A stretch of 64,000 nucleotides of DNA from Marchantia polymorpha subsp. ruderalis. Lineage: Eukaryota > Streptophyta > Marchantiopsida > Marchantiales > Marchantiaceae. Position 1 is the first letter of the stretch; every line of letters begins with the position of its first letter. The translations under genes were made by a program, and so were the position numbers. The notes under the pieces are model-generated. The model was not told the origin of the DNA, ran no database searches, and was given only the letters and a program-made list of their open reading frames with translations. The stretch spans positions 13,372,501 to 13,436,500 of the forward strand of contig AP031352.1 in the NCBI GenBank assembly GCA_037833965.1, written 5' to 3'. Shown in pieces: positions 22,127 through 35,859 of the stretch.

Positions 22127-24444
22127 ATTACATCTCTTCCATTCATCACCATCGCAATCAGTAATCCCTTTGTTATGATTCTATATTCAAGCGGTAATGC
22201 GCTTCAAGGTCTTTCACACTTGGAGCACTTGCCACCATCTTTCACCACTCGCATCCATCTCCAGGGCCTATGATTGAAATTATGTGCTTGCAAACAATCA
22301 TGAAACTCGGTTGTATAGAATGCCACAAAGAAAGTGCCCACTGGCTGCCATGAAGAAGAAAGAATGAACATTCAGAAAATATTTAACCCGACAACCAACT
22401 CATCAAACAAACAAAATGGAAGTAGAACTGATTTGTGAAGGCGCGACCACTTATACAGTCGGGAATGGCAAAGAACCCTACGTCTCGAGATTGCGCGCAC
22501 GAATTGAAGTCCGGTTGTAAGGATCCGACTGTCGTAGAAACACGTGGTCAAAAAATTGGAATTGATGCCCGCTAGATCAGAGCACCAGAAATCTCCTGTC
22601 TTGCTATCCTTCAGATGTGCGCTCTTTCATGAAGTTCTGTGGTGGCAAATCAGCAGAATACTATGACTCCAAATTGGTCCCGTTTCAAATGCCTTCAGTT
22701 TCACCAAGAGTCAACAGAAGACGCCTCTCCAACTCATGCGCTGAGCGATCTTGATTCCAAGCAGTGCAGCGAATTAAGCTCCGACGAATCTGACCACTAC
22801 AAATCATTTCTCAAACTCCCTCCTCTTACAAGAATTATTGAGTATTCTTGATTTCCTATTCACGCGACATTCAGATTCATAACAGCAACAATACGTGCGC
22901 CGCAGAAAAAGAAAAGAAACGATTTATTAAAATTTAACACTACCGAGAGATCATGGACTAGTTGTGACAGTAGAGAAATTTCTTATATGTTAGATATCTG
23001 AGACAAATAAAACGAATTTGTGAAGAATGCGGCCTAAGCTCCCGGCGGTAAGAGGCCCGCAACTGTCAACTTTCCGGGCTGACAGACGGCGCTCTTGCCG
23101 GAAATTGCAGAACTGCGGCAACTGTCAATTCAGCCGCTGGAACGAATCGCAATTGAGGGATGAAACGGATGCTTTGCAGCTGTTCGCGTTGGTTTTGTGA
23201 AACACCTTCCGGCCTTCTTTGTTAACCATCTTTTCTATCGTCCATGTTATTACGGCTGAAATGATCGGTCTTCTGAATTATGGCTGACATGAATATAACC
23301 TTATAATCTAAAATACAACGATTTTGTAAGCAGCAAGATTGTGGTGCAAGTTAGCGCAGATTATATGACAAGCTCAAAGAGACAATTGAATCATTGGACT
23401 TAGATGTCTAGACGGTAAATACTTTCTCAAAAAAATTAAGTTTCTTGATCACCTTTGGACGAAGTTACAAATTAATATCTTTAAAGATATGAAAATATTA
23501 ATGAATGTAAAATCTGGAGTTATATTTCTAGACTCCACTTGCCATAATTAATCTGGCCAATATTCAGAGACACGGAAGACGGGAGGAGGAAGTTAGGGTA
23601 GCAATGCTTGATCCCTAGACAGACTGTGAGTGCATTTGCTCGTGACCTGCTGATCTCGAACCCTACTTGTGCTTCTGGGTGCCTAGTTTTTTGGTCGTTC
23701 GAAGTTAGCAGGAGAGCAAGTTGTGCGCAAAATAGTTATCCAAATTTGTGGCAGTTCGAAGTCCTCAAGAGAGCAAGTTTCCAAGTTAACAGGAGAGCAA
23801 GTTGCGCGCTAAAGGTTATCCAAAATTTTGGTAGTTTGAAGACAGTAGGAGAGCAAGTTGCACAGGAAAGAGAAGAAGTAAGAAAAATACAGCTCATTTA
23901 CATTTTTATTTTTTTTACTTTACTCCTTTCATATCATTTTTTTGTAACATAATTGTTTTTTATCATTGTGAGTTTTTTTCCGGTCTCAGAACTTTCCATC
24001 AGATTAAAACCCTTCCAGTAATAAAATATATTTCATGTCACTTTGTCTATAGTTCAGCTGAAGTTGTAAATTCTAATGAATTCGTGCAAAAAAAGAATTC
24101 AACCACCCCTTCATTACGTCGTGAGTTCAATTTTGGCACCATTGTTGAGATCGAGAAAAACAACCAATAACTAATCTGATGAGTCCTGTCAAGCAGTTAT
24201 TGTTGAACTTGGCACAATTCAGACTTGAAATGGAATTTTTTTTTTTTTTAAAGTAGCTCAGGTTGCATGTTGTACATCATTGACAAGCAGGCCGTTTCAT
24301 ACAAGATGATTTTGTTTCTAACTATCAGAGTTAACTAATAAAGCTTTTGAGTTTCTTGTGTGTGTCACCTGTAACTATCATCGTCTTTAATCAAATGATA
24401 TGCATATGTTGATTTTCATTCTACTTATTGTATACATTTTCTAA
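22127..24444. other. Intergenic; degenerate direct repeats near 23.7 kb
   Basis: The first few hundred bases are probably the transporter 3' UTR. From about 23698 to 23857 a motif (AGGAGAGCAAGTTG) recurs three to four times with GTTATCCAAA and a TTCGAAG-type element between, as decayed tandem repeats of roughly 60-80 bp. Nothing else is recognised. Confidence 0.5.
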
Positions 24445-24810
24445 TGGGAGTGGCTAGTTATACCTCACTTTGGGCTACTTAGCCCTCACCCTAGTACAAT
24501 ATATGGTCGTCTAGGATTGATCCAAAGTTATAAGTGTCAGTGTGTTAAGTTTATGGCTCTTCTAACATGGCTGGACTCCTCGCACGCCACTATACCCACT
24601 GTTGTGTACTGCCCACACCTCTGCTGGTCCTCCTGTTGGTCTGCTCTGATCTGACGTAATGCTTGCGACTGCCGCTGGCTTGAATGTTGATTGCAATGAT
24701 ATCAAAATGAAAAGCTCAAGTCCAAATTCTTACATGAAATTCTGTTCATAAGATTCGAGATGATAATCTGGATAAATTACGACCATGACGCTATGCTTGC
24801 CACACTTACC
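24445..24810 (+). mobile_element. Inverted-repeat element, left end only
   Basis: It begins GAGTGGCTAGTTATACC and matches 48211-48540 over most of its length with scattered differences, both sharing TTAGCCCTCACCCTAGTAC and ATGCTTGCGACT. The 48-kb copy carries this sequence as a terminal inverted repeat. Here no matching right end was found, so the copy is truncated. Confidence 0.7.
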
Positions 24811-27497
24811 AACTTCTGGCTAGATCAACCCCGACCGTATCCCATCCGTGCGGACGGCAAGGGTACACCGTTTGCGGTTCACCGTCATCGTCACCCATGG
24901 TTTAGCATTTCGCACAAATTTAGCATTTCGTGCGCTCAGTCTCTTACTCAGACAGAATGTTCGTGCGAGTTTTTCACGAAACATATCAGTGGACAAGCCT
25001 GTATCAGAAGAAGAAGTGCGAGTTTTGTCTCGTAGACAGTCAACAGATGCGATTGCAGATCCATCCTCTGCAATCTAACCTTGCGTGGCATGAGAGATCG
25101 GAGAATTCATGATGTTATCAGACCGAGAGAAGCAGAACAAGAGATGTAGCTCGATGTCATAGGGATGAAGTCGAAGCAGGTTATGATCATCGACCCCGTG
25201 CAGGTTTCACTGAAGACACTCATGATGGTAAATTGAGCCAACATATGGTCGGGGACTCAGGGTTGGCAAGTTGGTGATACCTAAGTTTCCAAGTTTTTGT
25301 TTTCTAGGTTTTATTGCTTGTGGAAAGTTTAGAAAGAGCCGATGTTGAAGTTTTGATACCTAACTCGTTCGCGCATTTCTCAATTTGTAGTGTACATCTC
25401 CTGATACCTTCAAGTCACAATTTTTCAGATGAGAATGCATCTCACATGAATGGCCTGATTGAGTGTCAAACTATCAATACCTATTTCAGTCAAACTATCG
25501 ATGAACTTCAAAGTACTTCAATCTATTTTTTATTATGTTGATCGCAGCTCAATTGATTGGGTTATGACTGAAGCTAGTACTTAGCTTCTGAATTTTATCT
25601 TTTCTTCAATCTCAGAGATACTTCTTAAAATCTCATTATGAGAGAGATACTGCTCACCGTCAAATTGGCCTTTCTTCTTACTTCTTCTTTCATACCGCGT
25701 ACCCCTTCCTTCTAATGCTATCTTGTCATCTAGCACTATCACCCCTCAGCCAAGGCTCCAGGTGCATGTTATACTAGGCTGTGATTGTCAATATTTTTGA
25801 CAAAGTCTGAAGTTTTTTTTTTCCTACTAACCTACTGTATGTGCTTAGAACTATGGTTCTTCGTTTTCACTGTTGTTTTTCACTTCAACTACATCATCGG
25901 GTGCAACATAACGATAATCGCACTTATCTCCCAGGTTGCGTTTCGGATTGGTGATTTCAAGAAGCAAGTAATTTTTTTAGGGGTCTCAAAGATGTCCTCC
26001 TTGCTACAGAGTAAGTACACTATCAGACTCTGTACTATGAATTTTTTTACACATTCTTTGTACATTTGCGGAGTGAATGTCAGCAGTGAGATTCCTGCCT
26101 TCCTTTTTTCTGCCTGAATTTGAACTTTGGAATTCCGAATTCGAAGGACAGTACGGTCTATCATAACTCGCTGGTTACTATTCTGCATGGACTTGAGTGA
26201 GCGGTCAACTTGGATTGCTGATAAAATGCTTATTGTCCATTGTACGGACAATTAATGTTTACATCAACATTGGTGGTGCGACCATAGAGCACAGTTATAA
26301 TTAGAGCTTTGTTTTTGAAAAGATCGAGATATAGGGTAATGTGATCATAATTTGATCATGTTATTCGTTTTTTTCAGCTATGTCAAACCCTTAGCAGATG
26401 CCCTTCTAGATGAGTAGTGCTATCTCGTACAGCCGTAACTGTCATCATCATACACTGGATACGGTCAATCAAGTCTCATGCAGGTTCAACTCTCCACTCT
26501 CGCGCCTCACGTTCAAACTTAACAGAGGGTGACCAGTTTCTATATGCAACTTGATTTATAACATCAAGAGCAGGAACTGGCATATTCTTCCTTTTCATTT
26601 CAGCTGTTGTTCAGATTTAGGCTCATTTTAACCACATCTTCAGTGTTCAGTTGTTGTTATCTGATTCCATGCTTATACTATTGGCTGTTTAGTCAAAGTT
26701 TGAAGGCTATTAAGAGAAATTTAGACCTAACTTGTATTTAAATACTTTGGACTTTCCAGGATACAGCGAAAATAGAGAAACTAATTTATTTCCTTATAAA
26801 TGAAGAAGCGTCCCAAGGAGTAATGATGATGGGCCATAGCACTGGATGTCAGGTTTTCCATCTCAACCACTAATGTATCATGTGTCTTAACAGGTGTGGC
26901 TCCCATCTACTCAGCGCACAAGGCATTTTAACTAATTCAGATATGAATTAGTTTTATGTCTTGCTTCACGAAATTTGTCCTTAAATTGTGTACTTTAACT
27001 ATGTCTGCTACAGAATATCGTTCACTATCTAAGAAGAGGAAGTAGTTGCTCAAAGGCTGTACGAGGAGGTATATTACACATATAATGAGAAACAGAAATC
27101 ATTGCTCAATCGTCACATATCTGGCTGTGTGAACTGTTGCTTGCTCTTTCATTCCTTGCTGTTGAGGTTCTTACTAGTTGCTTCTGAATGTGAAAATGAC
27201 TAGACTTGGAAACTGTCTGCAGGCACCTATTATTGATAGAGAATATAGAGCTAGGATACCTGAAACACTTGGTCTCTTTGATTCATCATTTGTTTGATGC
27301 TTGGTTGGCTGGCTGCCTACCTACCTTAGGGCTGCTATCATGGTGGACTTATGACACTATCCAGATAGCAGGGAGCATTTTTGGGGTGCTCGCGAGGTGT
27401 CTATCGTCTGCAAAGACGATTTTCTTGGCCACATTTACCCAATCAAAATTAGATCCTGATTGTTTTTCTTCAATAAAAAAGTAACACTTGTGTCACA
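24811..27497. other. Intergenic, no gene supported
   Basis: AT-rich DNA with short open frames that show no family resemblance. Several positions read like decayed repeat DNA but no ends could be defined. Confidence 0.5.
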
Positions 27498-30400
27498 ATG
27501 GATAGTAGAATTCATGTTCAATCACCTCCTACAGGAACATTCCATGCAGATGATTTGCAATGGGCTTGGGAAATGCATCATTCTCTTTTGGAGTTAGCTC
27601 GTATTCCAAGTGAAAGTGTAGATTTTTTTGTGGATGATGAAGTTAGAAGAAATATAGAATTTGAAACAAGCTTTTGGAAAAGACAAACTAATGACAGACC
27701 AGGTCTGAAAACTGCTTGGATAAAAACAGTAACTTATTGGTGTGCTTTTGGACCATTCAACCATCCAACCATCCTTCTCGGATTCCAGACACGATACCTA
27801 GAAAAGTCATCTGTCCACCTCTCGGTATAGGTGAAAATAGTAGACCACGATCAAGAAAGATTAACTTCAATGATCAATTGAAGAGAGGATGTCTTTGTAA
27901 CTTTGTTGTTACATATTACAAATCAGAACCTGAGATTACAGTCATATATTACAGACAAAGGTAAGAGTAATTCGTTTGAATGTTTTTACAGTCTGAACTT
28001 CTTGATGTATACGATATCATGGTGATGATGTTATTTCATAAATATGAATTAATATTAACTTGATGTTTTCATTTGTCTTGCAGGACTCATTGTAATGATA
28101 AAGGGGAAAGGTGTCACGGAAGAATTGCAGAAAATGAAGTTGTTCCTTGGAGTCCAAAGTGTGCATATGCTCCATGAATTACAAACGAGCTCAGACGAAA
28201 CATAGAGCAACTTTTCAAATGGGGTTGAACAATTCCACAAGTTTTTGACATGCATTTGAAACAACAAATTCAAGTAGGAGGTCCAAACTGTACTTTTAAT
28301 GATCTTGCACCTCTTCCATGGTCCATAAGAGGAGCTAAAGATGACACTATACATTTGAAAGATTTGAACAACATAAAAGCAAAGGTGGCAAGAGAAACTT
28401 ATATGTTTCATGAAAACGACCAGCAGTCTGTGCAGATTTGGATTAATGCGCATCCGCATTTTGTGTTTCTACATCAACCGTATATTTCTGCAAATCCGTT
28501 CCAAGATTTCATGTTGGTTCTTCAATCCAAATGGCAGTTTAAAACATAGAAAAGAAAAACAGAAGTAGTTTTTTTTTCTATCAAAACCACCTGACGTAGG
28601 TCTGATGAGTTATCGATGAATATGACAGCAAGTAAAAATGCAAGTTATTTATGCAAAAGTATTGGTGAAAGCAAGTCTGAAAAATATCAGTGCTGAAAAG
28701 TACACACGGAACGGATATCGGGATAGTATTGCCTAGAGTTGAACCTACGTATCTGGTTACTATTCGATGTTCTTTGTAGGTCTTCTGGTTCCTCTTGGAC
28801 TTGAAGACTTGGACCTCATAGGTTTCTTCAAAATGATATAAGATCTTGTGGCAATGCTATACGTCATGTTCGCTGTTTATTCCCTAACTTACTGTAATAC
28901 AGGCTATTAGGAGTTCGCCTTAGTGGCAAAGTCTTCAGGCATGGACAATGGCGAGTATAGCATTGTATCTCCAGAAGAACATGCTTGACTGCAAGAATCC
29001 AAGTACTCTATTCGGGTCTCAAGTACTCACTATACAAATACAGAGAACGATGGCACATCCTCTTTATGTGCATATCGCAAAAGATACCTGCACGTAGTAC
29101 ATGCACTGTATGCATGATTTTGCATCTACTACGTGTAGGATGAAACCGCTTGTTTGTAGGAGAATACAAAAAATTGCACGGAATTGTAATCAGTTGTTTG
29201 AAGTAATCTCTATGTATCAGTAGGACGGCCTACAAGCGTGGAACACATGCTCTCGACTTCACAATAAAAAGTTGATCAAACAAATGGTAACATGACAACT
29301 TGTAGTTAGATGTATAGTTTGACTAGCCTCTATCACTTTTCTCCTTCGACTAATTCTGCACAGTCAAGCTGCATTTGGTTTCACTTTTTCTCCAGGATAC
29401 TAATTAGTTTAGAATTGCAGTTAAAGTACACTAGAAATCAAGGCTAATAAGGGAAATGCTTGAAGAAAAAATAACATGCTTGAATTAAGGACAATGTTCA
29501 ACTCTAATATGTTAGAAGGTAATGTTGACATTGATTTTCAAATTGGACCCCAAACGGATATATTTTAGCAGCTTTATTTCTTGTGCACAGTCGAGTTGCA
29601 TTCTGTTTCAAGATAGGAATTACCAGTTCATATTTCCCATCTCGTATTCTTCACTTCATAGACGGTTGTCTCGAGACCCTCTCTTTCATGTCTTCCTGAG
29701 ACATGTTACTTGTTTGTACATTTTTGGGCAGAGTTTTGAATGTAGGTCTGCACACGATTTAGTCTTCTGCATTGTATTGTATAGTAGTTGTTGGAATAAA
29801 TTGTACAAGTGAGTCACAAGTGCTCACTCACGTTCAAGTATTCTCTAGAAGCCAAGCAAGAAGACAAAGAAGGTCAAGTGTTTTGAAAGAGTCTAACTGA
29901 TCGCTCGTTCCATCAACTTTTGTGATACAGGAGTTTGCTTGTTATGGACTAAGTAATGCATGTGTACCTGCTGCACATAACTAATTATATGTTATGTGTT
30001 GTTATCATGTAGTTTCCTTTTTTTACATTGATTGCATTTGATAGCCATCAAATGGGATTACTTGTTGCTTGAAGTATTCAACAAAAAGAAACAACACAGA
30101 TGACAGTGGACTTTTTGCAAAAAATCAAAGATGCAGCATTAAAATTGAAGCTTGACTGGAAACCAAGTTGCTTTATAATTGATTGTGCTCCTGAAGAGGT
30201 GTCTGCTTTGAAAGCTATATTTTCAGGAGTTCCTATGATTTTCTGTGCATTTCATATTCGAAGGTACTTTTGAAATTTTGTCCATTTATAGTAGTGATTT
30301 ATGCACTGATTATGCATAAAAAATTCCAATATAATCTGTGTATATTGATGATTGTTACACTTAGAGTATTCTATAGATATTTTCAATCCGTATTAAAATC

Positions 30401-32447
30401 TTTGACCACGTTGGAACTGTTTGCAGAGCATGGAAGGAAAATTTTATCCAAAAAGTTAAAAACCGAACGCTTATATTGAAAATGTCTGATGCTTTGGGAG
30501 AAATGATGTATGCTAACAGTGAACTTTTGATGTGAGGACGTTGGATGCAATTCCAAACTATATTTTCTTCAGAAACTGAGTTTCTGAATTACTTCAAACA
30601 AGAATGGATCGGAAGAATAGGTATTGTAACTCTATGGTAATTCTTTTGTATTGTTCTCACAATTAATCTAGCCTGTAATGTAAGTAAACAGCCGTTCATT
30701 ACAGTTGGAAGGTTCATACAAAGACTTAGTTTAGCCCATTGCATTTAGTACAAGTATTAAACTTATATTACTGGAGGAAGTGTTGAACTGTATTAGATGG
30801 GTCACGTGAAGTAAAAGTTTACTCATATTTCTAGATGATGGTTCTAAACATGTACTTCACAGACATGGACAATTTTCATCGCAATGGTGATATCTTACAT
30901 TCCTTGTGTGTTGTCTTCACAGATAAATGGTTGGTGATTTGTCAAAATTTTGATCACGCGAACCAACTGACAAATGGTGCAACAGAAGCTTGGCATTTGA
31001 CCATGAAAAAGATGATTCAAAGAATGATAGGTGGTTTAAAAGCTCGTCGATTGGACACATTGTTAGACATGCTTTTTGGAAGCATGTTGCCATTCTTCTT
31101 TATAATATTCGCAGGAAGGCTATGGGATTGGTAGTGAATTGGAGAAAGGAAGAAGTTGCTATCTCCAGTGTATGGGCAGCAGAAAACGAAATGAAATATG
31201 CTCAGATGAGAATATTTATGATTTTGCATTTGTGTTTACTCATTTTTGCTTGCAATACTCGAGCTATGACTATGCATAACTTGCATTTTGATCATAAATA
31301 ATGAAAAGTTATATATGTTGTATTCAGGTGGCGTTTCCAGACCCCTTAAAGCCAAACTTTGCTGAGGTGATATGTCCAAAATCTAAAACTAAGTACATTG
31401 TTCGAGATTGTTATTCCATGCTGCCTTCATGTGACTATTCGTGGGCTTTGAAAGGAAATATTTGCAAACATCAATGCAAGGCTTTGATGTGCAAAGGGCA
31501 TCAAGGAGGGTCCATCATTCAGCAACATGGAACTTGGGCAGGATCGCAATATGAAGGATTGATTTCTAATACCGATGTACAGTTGTTAAGTGAAAATACT
31601 CATTTGTCAGTGGAGTATGATGCAAAATTGCAAGGAGAAGAAAATCCTATGTTGGAATCAACGTTCAATCAGAGAAACGTTTGTGTTGAGAAGTCAAGAG
31701 AAGCTTGGATGCAAATAGAAAAAATGGCTTCACAGAGTGATAGCATAGCACACAACACATTAGATGTAATGAATAGATCTTTGCATGACTTGAGAAGTTC
31801 AGGAACAATGTCAACTAGAATCAAGAAATGACAGAATCACAAATGCTAACATGTTCATCAGACCAAGTGGCTTGACATTGAGAAGAAGGCTCGGGATCGT
31901 TGACAAGTATCATGGTGCAAAGAGAAGTCATTCAATTCTGAAGGACTATCTGAAGAAAAAATGATGTCTAATTGATACAAGAAATTATTTGGTAAGTGAC
32001 TTTCAAATGCATTGAATTTCTTATAGTATAATGAGATGTATGTATTAGTTTTGTCTTTGTTTTCATTTTTATTTTTACTGCGGCTGATATGTAACCACTT
32101 GTGACAACTTACAGGATTTAAACTTGCCTCTTGAAGATGTTCACGGTGATAGCGGTAGCTATCTGGATATTACCAATGATAGTCCAGCTCTGCACAACGT
32201 TATATCAGAGTTTAGTGATGTCATTTGTGATAACATACTTCTTCTTGATGTTATCCCAGAGGTTCAAGGAAGAAAAAAAGAGACAATTAGAGAAGAGTTG
32301 TTGAGGCGTAGCACTCAACTGTGTGGAAAACGCAAAAGTTGGAAACCACAAACTGATAAGAATAGGATCTCTTTGCCTACAAGTAGATTTTCCCTGCCAA
32401 AACGTTTAGGTAGGAGCTTTCAGCTGACACAAATACAATCAATCTAA
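27498..32447 (+). pseudogene. Decayed Mutator-like (MULE) transposase
   Basis: Fragments of one transposase lie in order. At 27498-27960 is an N-terminal region with a frameshift near 27750. From 28084 to 28548 a zinc-binding-like stretch (NDKGERCHGRI) and downstream residues carry in-frame stops at about 28178 and 28227. At 30100-30260 is the DDE core region (CFIIDCAPEEVSALKAIFSG, then FCAFHIRR). At 30425-30520 the frame resumes (RAWKENFIQKVKNRT). At 30930-31134 is NQLTNGATEAWHLTMKKM. At 31330-31500 is a SWIM-type zinc finger region (CDYSWALKGNICKHQCKAL). A tail follows to 32447. Introns appear to separate some pieces. The stops and frameshifts show that it is dead. Terminal inverted repeats were not identified. 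Confidence 0.72.
29087..29139. repeat. Inverted repeat, 19-bp arms
   Basis: Arms at 29087-29105 (CCTGCACGTAGTACATGCA) and 29121-29139 pair at 17 of 19 positions around a 15-nt loop. It lies between decayed transposase exons. Confidence 0.7.
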
Positions 32448-32996
32448 ATGATGATCCGGTATAGTGAATATATTCATAGTCAAGAGGTAAGTTCCATTTT
32501 TTTGGTTATTTTTTTTCTCCTTGTCCGACGGATTCTTGTCGAAGACAACTTGGTAGGTACTTGACAAGCGAAAAAGCTAGTTTTTCAGTTGGAAAGTTCA
32601 AAAGTTTACTTCGCGTGATCTCTATGTCTAGAATTTTGAGATTTTGAATTTTATACATATATCTCCATATTGGCACATGAATTTTTATGACTACATGCCA
32701 ATTTGTATTAAATATATTGTGAACACATTGCTTCCTGATGTCTGAATGCTTTTTATAGCAAAATACTGCTCTTTCGGTTTTCATTCATGGATGAATTCCC
32801 TTCCGTTTATTTCTGTACTAGTGTTTCTAGTGGAACGGTATATCTTTCAGTCCTCTAGCGGAATGTTTCTCGTACTGTCCATCTTTTGGGCTTGGAGTTC
32901 TACTCAGACACGGCACTATACAGTGCAGAAACCTTTGCACGTCGATAGACTCTAGTGGAGTAGCCAAGTCTTCGTGACGGAATTGAAATGCTCTTC

Positions 32997-33195
32997 GTTC
33001 ATTGTTGATGTGCACTAGAGGATTGGTTACTCCGTACTGCACACTTAGTTCTCCCACCACTGCTGAAGCGACATTTGAAATTACCAATTTATACTATACC
33101 TCTACTGCTCCTGAGCTTATCCTACTACTGCATTTGTTCATTGTTGATGTGCACTGGAGGACCGATTTTTTCCGACTGCACACTTAGTTTTCCCA
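32997..33195. repeat. Imperfect direct repeat, 139 bp apart
   Basis: A roughly 60-bp sequence starting GTTCATTGTTGATGTGCACT at 32997 recurs at 33136 with scattered changes, both ending in ACTGCACACTTAGTT. The second copy runs directly into the ADP/ATP carrier relic, so part of that locus was duplicated locally. Confidence 0.65.
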
Positions 33196-33967
33196 TGGGT
33201 TTCAACGCTTCTATCGTTGGCATTGTTGTGTATAGAGGACTCTACTTCGGCATGTACGACTCTGCGAAGCCAGTACTTTTGGTGGTATCCATGGAGGTAA
33301 CATCTCTTGTTGGTGGTGCCATATGCGAATAGGAAGTCTGAAGGGTAGTAACACATCATTTATATCTCCAATTTGAAGACGTTACCAGAGTGCGAAGCTT
33401 GTAAATTCAATAGTGATGACCAATAAGTTCATTGGACAGCTAGATTGCAAGGCCCAGTTTTTAGTCTTCAATTGAACTGAAAAACAACGATCTCTATACA
33501 TGTGCCGTTGGGTCTCTTGGTTCAAGGTTAAGTCAAATGAAAATCTGTACGGTCTGGAAGTACATGCTTGCTCCCCTAGAGCAAAATTACCTCATATTAG
33601 GGACAAAATGCATTCGGCGTCTGGTTTTCAGGTAGGCGTTTGATACTTCAATGGTCTGAAACGTGAGGTCCTGGTTCTTGCATGATAGCTTCTCCTTGGT
33701 TGGGCTGTTACTACTACGGCTGGCATTGTTGCTTATCCTTTTGACACGGTCCGGCAAAGGATGATGATGACCTCGGGTGAAGCTGTGAAGTACAAGGGCA
33801 CTGTCGATGCCTTCACGCAGATTGTGGTTAAAGAAGTAGTAACAGCTTTTTTTAGAGGTACAGTTGCGAACATCTTGCTTGGTATTGCTGGAGTAGACGT
33901 CTTTTCAGGTTATGACCAGCTTCAGCTCTTTTTTTTTGGAAAAGCCTACGGCTCAGCATCTGATAGA
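33187..33967 (+). pseudogene. Mitochondrial ADP/ATP carrier pseudogene
   Basis: Two blocks match the C-terminal half of plant ADP/ATP carriers of the inner mitochondrial membrane. The first, about 33187-33275, reads [20 protein letters not shown]. The second, about 33693-33967, has [20 protein letters not shown] followed by [13 protein letters not shown] and ends GKAYGS. In functional carriers the signature is RRRMMM; here it is RQRMMM. The intervening helix sequence is missing, and the N-terminal half with the first two repeats was not found. The first block runs into a stop at 33330. A truncated carrier of this kind cannot form the six-helix channel. Confidence 0.8.
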
Positions 33968-35620
33968 TGAAACACATGCAAGAAACACCTCTAGTTTGGG
34001 AGCGGAACAGAAGAGCGAAGGAGGAGGAGAAAGTTGAAGTTTCCTGTCACGATTTCTCAACTTCTTCCATTTATCCAGTTTTTGACAGACTACCCTTTGG
34101 AAACGGAAGTGGCTTGAATCTCTCAATTTCAAGCTATTGGAGTTTTATCAAAGGGTTCTTCAAGCATAGATTGTTCGTCGATATTCCCCAAACACTAGAG
34201 GTGACATCCATGTCCAGACAACTTGTACAGACGATCGTTGGCAGCAAAAGATGCTTTGTATTCACGATTTGAGTTGAGAATGGTGAAAGAATTCATTTTT
34301 CGAGTCTTGCATAACGCAAAGGCTTTAAGGTTCCAATGAAGGCTGTGATGTTGTACCATCAAACTTTGCCTTCTTTCTTGTATCATAGGTTAGGATAGTG
34401 TCATCTCTATAGCGAAGAAGAACGGAAGTAACGAAAGAGGACAGAATTGATTTGTTACTTATGAGACAGGACGCATTATTCTTCATATTACGATTCCACT
34501 GTGATGATATTCTTCTTAAAGTTTAAAGCAAGTTTGAACCTACATGTCCTTCTGATTAATGCTTGAAAAACCTACGAAATCAGCTTGGACTTTACCGTGG
34601 AATATCAGGATTGCTAATAGATCTGGAGAGTAGGGAAAAAAACATTCATGATAACGTACCCTTCTGTATATGTGGACCGGATCATGTTGCGACGCTTTCC
34701 TGAAGACTACTCAGGATGCGTCGCGTATCAGATTTTGTGGGAAGAAAGAGAGCAGGTTCAGGAAGAAGAAGAGTTATGTGCAGCAATTGCATCTCATGAT
34801 AAAGGCATATGGTTCAGATGCCGAATTATGTAGAGGAGCCGTGTTCGATAGTACTTTCGTAAGAAAAAGAAATTGAAAAAGTTTAAAGAGTGGCTTGTGA
34901 AGAATGTAAGCATGAACATCTCGTTCAGAACGAAATAGAGTATCAACTAGAATCGTCATTCTTTGCAGTCTTTCGTAGCTGGATTTGGACTATCATCCTG
35001 ATCACCATCCTGAACAAGACCCCTATTAACTAGTCAGATTACAGTGTCACCATCATACAAGTATCATCTACTGAGAGGAAGAATGAACAATTAATCATCT
35101 TGATCAAAAAGCTAGAAAGAAGACCTCGGGCCAAGTCAGATTAAGTGGTGTGGCAGGTGAATAAATAACTATTGCAGGTTGATAGCACAACAGATGCTAT
35201 CATTTCATATTAAAGCATATTTCAAAGTAAATATTATCTTTCAAATATCTTCAATCGGCAATTGAAGCTATTTTCAGCCTACAAAACTCACTTTTTTGAT
35301 GATAGATGATAACCCTTGGAGTGGTTATACTATAGCAAACATATCAATATGATTTCTCTTATAAATATGTGTGGTTTCTAAAATTGTAGCAAAATTTGAT
35401 TATCTAAAAGACTCAAAAGAGCAGATTCACATTAATGTATGTATTAATGTATCAAATTTAGTTGTCTTTCTCCTAACTTTAAAAAATAAGAAAAATCCCG
35501 GTGGCCTAGGTATCAAAGGTTATATGTTTCAGATTGATTTTTGAGAAAGAAATTGTTGGTGAACAATCATGATGCACCCATTGTTGGACTAAAGCAATAA
35601 TATCTACCTAAACAAGTTAA
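33968..35620. other. Intergenic, nothing recognised
   Basis: No gene is supported. A short acidic open frame near 34650-34830 (REQVQEEEELCAAIASHDKG) has no recognised relative and is probably a chance frame. Confidence 0.5.
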
Positions 35621-35859
35621 AGCTGTCATGTAGTTACGAGTCGGCTCACGAAGTTCAGACACTTACTATATTTAGCCGTAAAGTTAGGGTTCCGGTCACG
35701 AGGGGTATAGAGTCGGGGACGGCTCGAAGAACGTCAGTTCTTCGAGTCGAGCCTGGAAGCGTTGGGAGCGTAGAGTGACTTTCCCCTTTGCGTCGACCTG
35801 GATTCTCCGAGTGTGGAGTGGGTTGGGCTTGACTCATGTTTGTGACGGTGACGGTTTGT
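35621..35859 (+). repeat. 5' LTR, truncated
   Basis: Identical to 46931-47169. It starts inside the GACAGCTGTC palindrome of the LTR, so the first 115 bp present in the 3' LTR are missing. It keeps a TATA-like ACTATATTTAG at 35666-35676 and the hairpin at 35723-35746. Confidence 0.85.

Noticed and set aside
24110-24150. tRNA-like GAGTTCAATTTTGGCACC
   Set aside because: No cloverleaf can be drawn and the A box is missing.
34648-34876. Overlapping frames near 34.7 kb as a gene
   Set aside because: Two frames are equally open, neither has motifs, and no splice sites join them to anything.
35621-35859. Complete 5' LTR of only 239 bp
   Set aside because: The polypurine tract at 46801-46814 and the dead copy both place the LTR start at TGTGA, so the 5' repeat is a truncated LTR rather than a short complete one. 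The AAGC flanks keep some doubt.
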